A stretch of DNA of 6,126 nucleotides from an uncultured Holophagaceae bacterium (GTDB taxonomy: Bacteria; Acidobacteriota; Holophagae; Holophagales; Holophagaceae), in NCBI GenBank assembly GCA_903876615.1, contig CAIRAS010000315.1, positions 1 to 6,126 on the forward strand. The letters are read 5' to 3'. A program made the position numbers and the translations under genes. This document shows positions 1 through 4,886 of the stretch, one piece after another. The notes beneath the pieces were generated by a model. It was not told the DNA's origin. It did not search any database and saw only the letters and a program-made list of their open reading frames with translations. The first letter of the stretch is position 1, and each line of letters begins with the position of its first letter.

Positions 1-2
1 CC

Positions 3-512
3 ACGCTGCTCAACTGCGTTGCGGGCCTGGACCACTGGGAGGGGGGCCGCATCACCGTGGGCGACGAGCCCGTCCCCGAAGGCGCCGAGGCCCGGGCCCT
101 CTACCGGCGGCGACGCGTGGGCCTGGCCTTCCAGCAGCCCCACCTGCTGCCGGAGTTCACGGTGCGCGAGAACCTGCGCATGCCCTTCCTCATCGACGGC
201 AATGCCAATGCTGAAGGCGAGGCCTGGATCGGCGAGCTGCTAAGCACCGTGGGCCTCGGCAGCCTGGGGGAGCGCTTCCCGAGCCAGCTGTCCGGCGGCG
301 AGGCCGCCCGGGCGGGTCTGGCCCGGGCCCTGGTCCGCAAGCCCGCCCTGTGGCTGCTGGACGAGCCCACGGGCAACCTGGACCCCGCCACGGCCGAGGA
401 AGTCTTCGGGTTCCTCACCAGCCTCCACGCGGAGCTGCGCCCCACCACCCTCCTGGTCACCCACAACCCCGGCCTCGCCGAGCGGTGCATGCGGACCGTA
501 AGGCTGGGATAG
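3..512 (+). CDS. ABC transporter ATP-binding protein, LolD/MacB-like (5' end outside window)
   Basis: This is the nucleotide-binding subunit of an ABC transporter, truncated at its N-terminus by the window edge. The 169 visible residues open with TLLN, which directly follows the Walker A GKS in this family, so only about 40-50 residues should be missing. In order one sees the Q-loop (FQQPHLLPEFTVREN, Gln at nt 132), the ABC signature LSGGE at nt 288-302, Walker B LWLLDEPTGNLD from nt 348, and the H-loop LLVTHN with His at nt 462. The DEPTGNLD and TVREN wording is typical of the LolD/MacB/FtsE group, which partners FtsX/LolC-type permeases in lipoprotein release, efflux or division; which of these cannot be told without the upstream gene. 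The signature is followed by AARAGLARAL instead of the common RQRVAIARAL. The C-terminus is short and ends right after the H-loop and a final strand. ATPase assignment is very secure; the substrate is unknown. Confidence 0.93.
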   Translation, partial: TLLNCVAGLDHWEGGRITVGDEPVPEGAEARALYRRRRVGLAFQQPHLLPEFTVRENLRMPFLIDGNANAEGEAWIGELLSTVGLGSLGERFPSQLSGGEAARAGLARALVRKPALWLLDEPTGNLDPATAEEVFGFLTSLHAELRPTTLLVTHNPGLAERCMRTVRLG

Positions 513-523
513 GCCTGGCAACT

Positions 524-544
524 CCAAGATCCATAGATCCTTGG
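524..544 (+). terminator. Possible weak terminator hairpin after the ABC ATPase gene
   Basis: Twelve bases after the stop codon, CCAAGATC and GATC(C)TTGG can pair as an 8-bp stem with one bulged C around the loop CATA. No T-run follows (GCGCGAAGG), so this would not be a classical intrinsic terminator. It may protect the mRNA 3' end or have no function. Confidence 0.3.
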
Positions 545-581
545 GCGCGAAGGGGCCGGGCAGGATGCGCCTTCGGAGCGA

Positions 582-606
582 CCACGGGACGTGGTGGATC
601 ACCACG
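582..606 (+). other. Overlapping, mutually exclusive hairpins in the gap before vapB
   Basis: CGTGGTG (590-596) and CACCACG (600-606) form a perfect 7-bp stem with a 3-nt loop. The left arm can instead pair with CCACG at 582-586 as a 5-bp stem with a 3-nt loop. The longer hairpin is followed by GTTT and a pyrimidine-rich stretch (TCTCTTCTTT), so it could end transcription coming from the ABC gene. It lies upstream of the predicted vapB promoter and would not be in the vapB mRNA unless there is read-through. Confidence 0.3.
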
Positions 607-623
607 GTTTCGAGGTCTCTTCT

Positions 624-651
624 TTGCTTCTGTTCTACAATGTCCTACATT
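624..651 (+). promoter_or_regulatory. Predicted vapBC promoter
   Basis: A -35-like TTGCTT (624-629) is separated by 16 nt from a -10-like TACATT (646-651). A second -10 candidate, TACAAT (636-641), is the better hexamer but has no good -35 at 16-18 nt. Either would start transcription shortly before the ribosome-binding site at 658-664. Both -10 candidates sit inside the palindrome at 634-656, as expected for an autorepressed toxin-antitoxin operon. This comes from reading the sequence only; other sigma factors are not excluded. Confidence 0.45.
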
Positions 652-656
652 GTAGA
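634..656 (+). promoter_or_regulatory. Perfect palindromic operator upstream of the antitoxin gene
   Basis: TCTACAATGT (634-643) and ACATTGTAGA (647-656) are perfect reverse complements around the 3-nt spacer CCT. The element ends 12 nt before the antitoxin start codon and covers both possible -10 boxes. Ribbon-helix-helix antitoxins usually bind such inverted repeats as dimers of dimers and repress their own operon, with the toxin as corepressor. The right arm contains CTACATTGTAG, a smaller palindrome that also recalls TACA/TGTA boxes of BlaI/CopY-type regulators, but no such gene is in view. Confidence 0.65.
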
Positions 657-668
657 CAAGAGGTATCC

Positions 669-989
669 ATGCAACCCGAATCGTCTGGTACTGGCGGAGC
701 CCTCCACCGCGCCATCCACCTGCGAATCTCCGAACAAGAGGCCACCCAATTGCAGGCCTATGCGGAACGGCTGGCTGCGGAACGACACACCAAGGTCTCG
801 GTGTCCGAAGCTGCTCGGGATCTGATGGCCAAGGGCCTTCAGCAGGACCAGAAGCCCTGGGAAGTTGCGCTGCGAAGCCTTCTCTACGTCACTTGGCAGG
901 GAGGGAAACCCACCATTCCGCGCCCCGTGGGCCCACCACAGAGTCCCCTCTCCTCCCTGGTTCTTGAGGATCGCGAGGAGCGCCTTTGA
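669..989 (+). CDS. vapB: Ribbon-helix-helix antitoxin (VapB-type)
   Basis: This 106-residue protein is the likely antitoxin of the PIN toxin encoded next. Residues 16-57 fit a ribbon-helix-helix (CopG/Arc/MetJ) DNA-binding domain: a short strand IHLRIS (16-21), a helix from EQEATQLQ to LAAER, then VSVSEAARDLMAKGL (43-57), the usual second helix of such repressors. The remaining half, with WQGGKPTIPRP at 76-86, has no obvious fold; in VapB proteins a flexible C-terminal tail of this kind wraps around the toxin and blocks its active site. The ATG at 669 was chosen over an in-frame ATG at 591 because AAGAGGT lies 4 nt upstream and because the upstream ATG would put the promoter and operator inside the gene. 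The stop codon overlaps the toxin start, so the two are translationally coupled. Naming it vapB rests on the partner and the RHH fold, not on close similarity to a studied member. Confidence 0.82.
   Translation: MQPESSGTGGALHRAIHLRISEQEATQLQAYAERLAAERHTKVSVSEAARDLMAKGLQQDQKPWEVALRSLLYVTWQGGKPTIPRPVGPPQSPLSSLVLEDREERL
975..988 (+). promoter_or_regulatory. Ribosome-binding site fixing a TTG start for vapC
   Basis: GAGGAG (975-980) lies 5 nt before TTG (986-988), ideal Shine-Dalgarno spacing. No ATG or GTG gives a complete PIN domain here: the LDTSALVKL motif begins four residues after this TTG. The weak start codon may keep toxin output below antitoxin output. Confidence 0.75.
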
Positions 990-1408
990 TCCTCTATCTC
1001 GACACCTCCGCGCTCGTGAAACTCGTGCGTGTCGAGGAGGGCTCGGAGGCCGTCTGGGAGGCCGCTGAGGCAGCCCAGGCACTGGCGTCCTCGACCCTGG
1101 CGCGGATTGAGGTTCATTCGGCTTTTGCGCGTCTGCTCCGGGAAGGCCATCCCCATGAAGCCATCCGTGCGTCGCTGGTTGCTTTTGAGGAAGTTTGGGC
1201 AGGCCTGGCCCAGGTGGCGATGGACCGGACGGTGGATGCCGCCTGTGGTCTCTGCCTCAAGCATCCTCTCCGAACGCTCGACGCAATCCATCTAGCATCT
1301 GCCCTGCTCCTCCGGGAGGAGGGCGGTCTGGCAGTAGTGTTCGCCTGTGCCGACGGACGACTGGGTGAAGCGGCGGCAGCAGAGGGGTTCCAGGTCTGCC
1401 CGGGTTGA
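986..1408 (+). CDS. vapC: PIN-domain ribonuclease toxin (VapC-type)
   Basis: This is a 140-residue PIN-domain protein, the usual VapC length. PIN toxins are Mg2+/Mn2+-dependent endoribonucleases; known VapCs cut tRNAs or the 23S rRNA sarcin-ricin loop and stop translation when the antitoxin is degraded. All four acidic active-site positions are visible: D6 in LDTSALVKL, E42 in STLARIEVHSAF, D99 in LRTLDAIHLASAL and D123 in FACADGRLGEAA. The toxin should therefore be catalytically intact. It starts at a TTG whose last two bases are part of the antitoxin stop (TTGA, 4-nt overlap), with a strong GAGGAG site, so it is coupled to the antitoxin and controlled by the same palindromic operator. RNA target and specificity cannot be read from the sequence. 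It converges on the nucleotidyltransferase gene after a 52-bp gap. Confidence 0.93.
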   Translation: MILYLDTSALVKLVRVEEGSEAVWEAAEAAQALASSTLARIEVHSAFARLLREGHPHEAIRASLVAFEEVWAGLAQVAMDRTVDAACGLCLKHPLRTLDAIHLASALLLREEGGLAVVFACADGRLGEAAAAEGFQVCPG

Positions 1409-1460
1409 AGCAAGCCGAGGAACAACGCTATTTCCCCCAGTCTGCATCGCTATCAGAAGC

Positions 1461-2171
1461 TCACCCTGGTGACCTACCCATGCTCAGAATCCGGAGCCTC
1501 TCCATCAATGGTGGGAATCGTGCCTGACTGGCTGGATCCGGGGGAAGGTTGCCCTGAACGGAGGCCATGAAGTTGTCATCCTTCAGGCACTGGTGGAAAG
1601 TATCTGAGATGAAATCTCGAAGGTCAGGTGTGGAGGCGCCAATCTCACCGACCAGGCCTTCTCGGCCATCCAGCAGCGAGACCACATCCTCAAGATCGTG
1701 GCTCCCGAGAAAGTCCCCGTGCCCCCGACCAAGGAAGGCCTCCAGCTTGGTCGCCAGGAAGCATGGTGCAGATACCAACTGAATCTCGGTGCCACCAGGC
1801 AGTGTGTAGACCTTGGACTCTTTCAATGCCTTCTCATACCAGCGGTTCGAGAAGCCGAGGATGGAGGGGTCCGTAGGCATCACATCGAGGAACAGCCCCT
1901 CCTGGGTCCAGCGGCACAGAGGAGCGCCCTCCGATTGATCCTGCCTGAAACCGAGCGCCAGGAGGCGCACCTCAAGGGCACGGTATTCCAACCAGCCACC
2001 GATCTGGACAATGACATCCACGTCCCGCGTGGCCCGTATTGGGGGTGCACCAGGATCCGTCAGGAGCAGCCCGGTGGCGGCTCCGCCAAGAAAGACCACT
2101 CGCTTCCGGAGGTCCCCAAGGAGAAGCGCCACGCGCTCCACCATCTCAGAGTTCAGGGATGTCCCGGTCAT
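1461..2171 (-). CDS. Pol-beta-fold nucleotidyltransferase, AbiEii-like, second gene of an HTH/NTase operon
   Basis: This 236-residue protein has the minimal nucleotidyltransferase signature: FLGGAATGLLL (27-37, with the GG that grips the triphosphate), then RATRDVDVIV with D50 and D52, and FLDVMPTD with D96 as the third metal ligand. All three carboxylates are present, so it should be active. Further on, ATKLEAFLGRGHGDFLGSHDLEDVVSLL (around 140-166) resembles the helix of AbiEii-type proteins with their 'K..A...R...D..D' pattern. Known AbiEii/MenT toxins add nucleotides to RNA such as tRNA acceptor ends; others of this fold modify proteins or drugs, so the substrate is open. Its ATG overlaps the stop of the HTH gene by 4 nt (ATGA); only a weak AGAG precedes it, so translation probably depends on coupling. 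I infer a toxin or defence role from the fold and partner. I do not recognise a characterised close relative. Confidence 0.8.
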   Translation of the reverse strand: MTGTSLNSEMVERVALLLGDLRKRVVFLGGAATGLLLTDPGAPPIRATRDVDVIVQIGGWLEYRALEVRLLALGFRQDQSEGAPLCRWTQEGLFLDVMPTDPSILGFSNRWYEKALKESKVYTLPGGTEIQLVSAPCFLATKLEAFLGRGHGDFLGSHDLEDVVSLLDGREGLVGEIGASTPDLRDFISDTFHQCLKDDNFMASVQGNLPPDPASQARFPPLMERLRILSMGRSPG

Positions 2172-2680
2172 TGGATGCGCTCTGCGAGGATCTGCTTGGC
2201 CAGGTTCCGATCCCTAGCTCGACCACCTCTCATGGCGTCCACGAGGGCCAGCAGCTCATAGAGAGCCTTATCCGCAAGCGCGGCTTCCGGCGCTGATCGG
2301 TAGAGCGGGCTGAACGACTCTCCACGAACGGTTCCCTGTGGATGAGGCCATACCGGCACCGGTTCCTCTGAGGGCAAGAATGCCTCAGCCAAGGGAGGCG
2401 CCGCGTAGCCGGTTGGCAGACCTCGGGTCCGCTCTCCTCGGTCGGGCGCGAAGACGTACCTCACGCCGTGGACAAGGAACTCAAGGAGGGCACCAGAATT
2501 CGGGCGGGCATCAGCCTTCGGTTCAACTAGGAGACCCGCTGCATAGGCTCGCTTCACGGCCCCGTGAACTTCGGAAGCGCTCATCTTCAATGCATCTGCC
2601 AGCACTGGGTAGGTCCACCCCTGCCCCCGAGAAACCCAGAGCTTTAAGACAACGAGAAGATCCTGCGGTTTGAGCACCAT
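2168..2680 (-). CDS. Winged-HTH-like protein paired with the nucleotidyltransferase (probable repressor/antitoxin)
   Basis: The 170-residue protein begins with a compact helix-turn-helix: PQDLLVVLKLWV (5-16), YPVLADALKM (24-33), SASEVHGAVKRAYAAGLL (34-51), the last part looking like the recognition helix. A strand pair (ALLEFLVHGVRYVFAP, 64-79) could be the wing. The rest, including RTRGLPTGYAAPPLAEAFL (84-102) and a Pro-rich linker, then ALADKALYELLALVDAMRGGRARDRNLAKQIL near the C-terminus, has no fold I can name. A C-terminal extension beyond the DNA-binding part is what an antitoxin would use to hold its partner. It is the first gene of a two-gene operon, as AbiEi precedes AbiEii. The ATG at 2680 has an in-frame TAG two codons upstream and no Shine-Dalgarno site; GTG follows directly and could serve instead. 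The role as autorepressor is inferred from the palindromes just upstream. The exact family is not recognised. Confidence 0.75.
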   Translation of the reverse strand: MVLKPQDLLVVLKLWVSRGQGWTYPVLADALKMSASEVHGAVKRAYAAGLLVEPKADARPNSGALLEFLVHGVRYVFAPDRGERTRGLPTGYAAPPLAEAFLPSEEPVPVWPHPQGTVRGESFSPLYRSAPEAALADKALYELLALVDAMRGGRARDRNLAKQILAERIQ

Positions 2681-2686
2681 ATGCTA

Positions 2687-2715
2687 AGTATGATCGTTTT
2701 TCGCAATTCGCGAAA
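2687..2715 (-). promoter_or_regulatory. Predicted promoter of the HTH/NTase operon, possibly leaderless
   Basis: On the minus strand, CATACT (2692 to 2687) can be a -10 box. At 17 nt upstream lies TTTCGC (2715 to 2710), a weak -35 inside the palindrome. With the normal 6-nt discriminator, transcription would start at or next to the A of the ATG at 2680, giving a leaderless mRNA. This agrees with the lack of a ribosome-binding site. An alternative promoter further upstream (TTGATT, 16 nt, TCTATT) also exists in this AT-rich stretch. Confidence 0.4.
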
Positions 2716-2744
2716 TAGAAATTTCTTGTTTCGCGAATCAAGAA
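2706..2744 (-). promoter_or_regulatory. Nested palindromic operator region (TTCGCGAA boxes) between ruvX and the HTH/NTase operon
   Basis: ATTCGCGAAA (2706-2715) and TTTCGCGAAT (2729-2738) are perfect 10-bp inverted arms. Between them lies the 8-bp palindrome GAAATTTC (2718-2725). Each arm also holds its own 8-bp palindrome TTCGCGAA. The right box is further flanked by TTCTTG (2723-2728) and CAAGAA (2739-2744), making a 22-bp palindrome with a single mismatched pair. A partial third box, TTTCGC, lies at 2699-2704. The region is about one-third G+C in a G+C-rich window. It covers the predicted -35 of the HTH gene, so it is most simply the operator of that repressor-like protein. It could also act as the 3' hairpin of ruvX, whose stop is at 2745, although no T-run is present. 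Confidence 0.6.
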
Positions 2745-3182
2745 TCAGTCCAGCCTGTCCGCAGGAATCTGCCTGGCCCGCCGGTCCTCCAGAACCTCCG
2801 CCAGGATCACCGCCGCAGCCGCCGCGTCCAGCATGGCTTTCCGCTTCTCGGGCTTCACGCCGCGCTCGCGGAGGAGGCGCTCGGCTTCGGCGCTGCTGAG
2901 GTGCTCGTTCACCAGGCGCAGGGGCAGGCCGGTACGCTGGGCCAGGGCCTCGCCGAAGGCCCGGGCGGCGGGGGCGGTCTCGCTCTCGGCGCCATCCTTG
3001 TGGCGGGGCAGGCCCACGGCCAGGATCTGCACGCCTTCCTCTCGGCAGAGGCGCGCCAGACGCTCCAGGGTGCGCTCGCCCTCCTGGGGCCAGACCTCGA
3101 AGGGCGATGAGAGGATCTCCAGCTCGTCTGAGAAGGCGAGGCCGATCTTCTTGGTGCCGTGGTCGATGCTGAGCCAGCGCAT
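2745..3182 (-). CDS. ruvX: RuvX/YqgF: Holliday-junction resolvase-like / pre-16S rRNA nuclease
   Basis: This 145-residue protein has the RNase H-like YqgF fold and family length. YqgF is near-universal in bacteria; in E. coli it is linked to 16S rRNA 5'-end maturation, in other species to Holliday-junction resolution or anti-termination. Visible motifs are the first strand SIDHGTKKIGLAFSD with catalytic D7, the VGLPRHKDGAESE loop (56-68), VNEHLSSAEAE (91-101, usually DERLTS, here Asn-Glu-His with the Glu kept) and AMLDAAAAAVIL with D119 as the last acidic ligand. The ATG at 3182 was chosen because it lies five residues before the SIDHG strand, as in the family. The same frame stays open far upstream but only as an antisense shadow of the oxidoreductase gene. 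There is no clear Shine-Dalgarno site, and a 5-bp hairpin abuts the start codon. It is divergent from the oxidoreductase gene. Confidence 0.93.
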   Translation of the reverse strand: MRWLSIDHGTKKIGLAFSDELEILSSPFEVWPQEGERTLERLARLCREEGVQILAVGLPRHKDGAESETAPAARAFGEALAQRTGLPLRLVNEHLSSAEAERLLRERGVKPEKRKAMLDAAAAAVILAEVLEDRRARQIPADRLD

Positions 3183-3214
3183 GGCACCAGTGTGCCCCAG
3201 GCCCTTCAGGGGCC
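3183..3214 (-). other. Two small hairpins in the ruvX leader
   Basis: Directly before the ruvX ATG, GGCAC (3183-3187) and GTGCC (3192-3196) are perfect 5-bp arms with a 4-nt loop. Further out, GGCCC (3200-3204) and GGGCC (3210-3214) pair across 5 nt. On the ruvX mRNA both would lie in the 5' leader, the first abutting the start codon and possibly limiting initiation. In G+C-rich sequence such short stems also occur by chance. Confidence 0.25.
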
Positions 3215-3259
3215 GCATCCCAAATGGCATCTGCCCCAAACGGGTGTAGGCTTCCCTCA

Positions 3260-3274
3260 GCCATCCAGGATGGC
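3260..3274 (+). promoter_or_regulatory. 15-bp perfect palindrome just upstream of the GMC oxidoreductase start
   Basis: GCCATCC and GGATGGC form perfect 7-bp arms around one central A, ending one base before the GGGGAG ribosome-binding site at 3275-3280. It might be an operator in the divergent ruvX/oxidoreductase control region or a small mRNA feature. No matching regulator is visible. Confidence 0.3.
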
Positions 3275-3287
3275 GGGGAGCATGACC

Positions 3288-4886
3288 ATGGTGTGGGACT
3301 ACATCATCATCGGCTCGGGTTTCGGCGGCAGCGTCAGCGCCCTGCGGCTCACAGAAAAGGGCTACAAGGTCCTGGTGCTCGAGAAGGGCCGGCGCCTGCG
3401 CACCGGGGACTTCCCCAAGACCAACTGGAACCTCAAGCGCTTCTTCTGGGCGCCCTATGTGGGCTGCCGGGGCCTCTTCAAGATGACCTTCCTGCCCAAC
3501 GTGACCGCCCTGTCGGGCGTGGGCGTGGGCGGCGGCTCCCTGGTCTACGCCAACACCCTGCCCATTCCCAAGGATCCCTTCTTCCAGTCCCCCTCCTGGA
3601 GCAGCCTGGCGGACTGGAAGGCGGAGCTGGCCCAGCACTATCAGACCGCCCTGCGCATGTTGGGAGCCACCCGCAACCCCAGCCTCACCTACCCCGACGA
3701 GGTCCTGCTGGAAGTGGGCCGGCAGATTGGCCGGGGGGACACCTTCGAGCACACCAACGTGGCCGTGTACTTCGGCAAGAAGGGCGAGACCGTGCCGGAT
3801 CCCTTCTTCGGCGGTGAGGGTCCCGACCGCACGGGCTGCGAGCTCTGTGGCGGCTGCATGGTGGGATGCAACCACGGCGCCAAAAACACCCTGGACAAGA
3901 ACTACCTCTACCTGGCCGAGAAGCGGGGCCTGGAGATCGAGGCCGACACAGAGGTCACCTGGGTGCGCCCCCATCCCGAGGGAGGCTACGAGCTGGAGGC
4001 CCGGCATGGCACCTGGGCCATCCCGGCCCTCAATGCCCGCAAAACCTACCGGGCCAACAAGGTGATCTTCGCCGGGGGTGTAACGGGGACCGTGCCCCTG
4101 CTGCTGCGGCTCAAGGAGAGCCTCGACGGCCTGCCCCGCTTGTCCGATCGGGTTGGTGACTTCATCCGCACCAACAGCGAGGTCCTCATCGGCGTGGTGA
4201 CCTCCCGCCGGGACAAGGACCTCTCCAGTGGCATTGCCATCGGATCCATCCTGCACACGGACGAGCACAGCCACCTCGAGCCCGTGCGGTACTCCGCCGG
4301 CTCAGGTGTCTTCCGCACCCTCATGCTGCCCAACGCCCCGGGGGACACCCTTCTCCAGCGCATCGGGAGCGCCCTGGGTCTGGTGGCCCGTCACCCCATC
4401 CAGACCGTGAAGGCCTACCTGGTGCCGGACTGGGCCAAGTACACGATGATCCTGCTCTACATGCGCACGGTGGATGGCCATATCAGCATGCGTCTTGGCC
4501 GCAGCCCCTTCACGGCCTTCTTCCGGGGGGCGATCACCACCAAGGGCGATGGGCCTCCAGCCAAAGCCTGGGCACCGGAGGCCACCGACCTGGCCCGCCG
4601 GGTGGCCCACCAGCTCGACGGCTACCCCACCAGCCTCCTCACCGAGACCCTCCTGGGCATCCCCACCACGGCCCACATCCTCGGCGGCGCCCCCATGGGG
4701 GACTCCCCGGAGACCGGCGCCATCGACCAACAGCATCGCCTCTTCGGCTACGAGGGCCTCTACGTCATCGACGGGGCGGCCATCTCCGCCAACATCGGCG
4801 TGAACCCGTCCCTCACCATCACCGCCCTGGCCGAGCGGGCCATGTCCCTCATCCCGCGCAAGGGGGAGGTCGCCGCGGCCTCATGA
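3288..4886 (+). CDS. GMC-family FAD-dependent oxidoreductase, cholesterol-oxidase-like
   Basis: A 532-residue flavoprotein of the glucose-methanol-choline group, closest in layout to bacterial cholesterol-oxidase-like proteins, which oxidise alcohols with FAD. The N-terminus WDYIIIGSGFGGSVSALRL (3-21) is the dinucleotide-binding fold with GxGxxG, followed by LVLEKG. GVGVGGGSLVYAN near residue 80 is the FAD-contacting loop. CELCGGCMVGC (C184, C187, C190, C194) precedes NHGAKNTLDKNYLYLAE. Near the C-terminus TTAHILGGAPMG holds H463, and GLYVIDGAAISANIGVNPSLTITALAERA (about 486-514) is the closing FAD/active-site motif. No signal peptide is seen. Start: GGGGAG (3275-3280) lies 7 nt before the ATG at 3288, placing it right before the first strand; in-frame ATGs at 3270 and 3282 are also possible. 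The stop overlaps the alkyltransferase start (ATGA). The substrate is unknown; sterol specificity should not be assumed. Confidence 0.9.
   Translation: MVWDYIIIGSGFGGSVSALRLTEKGYKVLVLEKGRRLRTGDFPKTNWNLKRFFWAPYVGCRGLFKMTFLPNVTALSGVGVGGGSLVYANTLPIPKDPFFQSPSWSSLADWKAELAQHYQTALRMLGATRNPSLTYPDEVLLEVGRQIGRGDTFEHTNVAVYFGKKGETVPDPFFGGEGPDRTGCELCGGCMVGCNHGAKNTLDKNYLYLAEKRGLEIEADTEVTWVRPHPEGGYELEARHGTWAIPALNARKTYRANKVIFAGGVTGTVPLLLRLKESLDGLPRLSDRVGDFIRTNSEVLIGVVTSRRDKDLSSGIAIGSILHTDEHSHLEPVRYSAGSGVFRTLMLPNAPGDTLLQRIGSALGLVARHPIQTVKAYLVPDWAKYTMILLYMRTVDGHISMRLGRSPFTAFFRGAITTKGDGPPAKAWAPEATDLARRVAHQLDGYPTSLLTETLLGIPTTAHILGGAPMGDSPETGAIDQQHRLFGYEGLYVIDGAAISANIGVNPSLTITALAERAMSLIPRKGEVAAAS

Noticed and set aside
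591..668. N-terminal extension of the antitoxin from an ATG at 591
   Set aside because: It would place the promoter and palindrome inside the gene, and a good ribosome-binding site precedes the ATG at 669.
1409..1460. Search for a bidirectional terminator between vapC and the nucleotidyltransferase gene
   Set aside because: No convincing stem followed by a T-run was found in this 52-bp gap.
1698..2261. Plus-strand 187-codon open frame opposite the nucleotidyltransferase
   Set aside because: No recognisable motif or ribosome-binding site; it mirrors the minus-strand gene, which has complete catalytic motifs.
2706..2738. Palindromic region as a Xer dif-like recombination site or transposon end
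   Set aside because: The arms and spacer do not match the 11-6-11 dif layout, no transposase or recombinase is nearby and there is no second copy in the window.
3159..3287. Upstream in-frame starts of the GMC oxidoreductase (3159, 3270, 3282)
   Set aside because: The start at 3159 lies within ruvX and gives a non-family extension; 3270 and 3282 have worse spacing to GGGGAG than 3288, although 3282 or 3270 cannot be fully excluded.
3183..4274. Long minus-strand open frame continuing upstream of ruvX (would give a 509-residue protein)
   Set aside because: It is antisense to the oxidoreductase gene, is rich in Gly/Ala/Gln/His as expected for a G+C shadow frame, and RuvX has its normal length when started at 3182.
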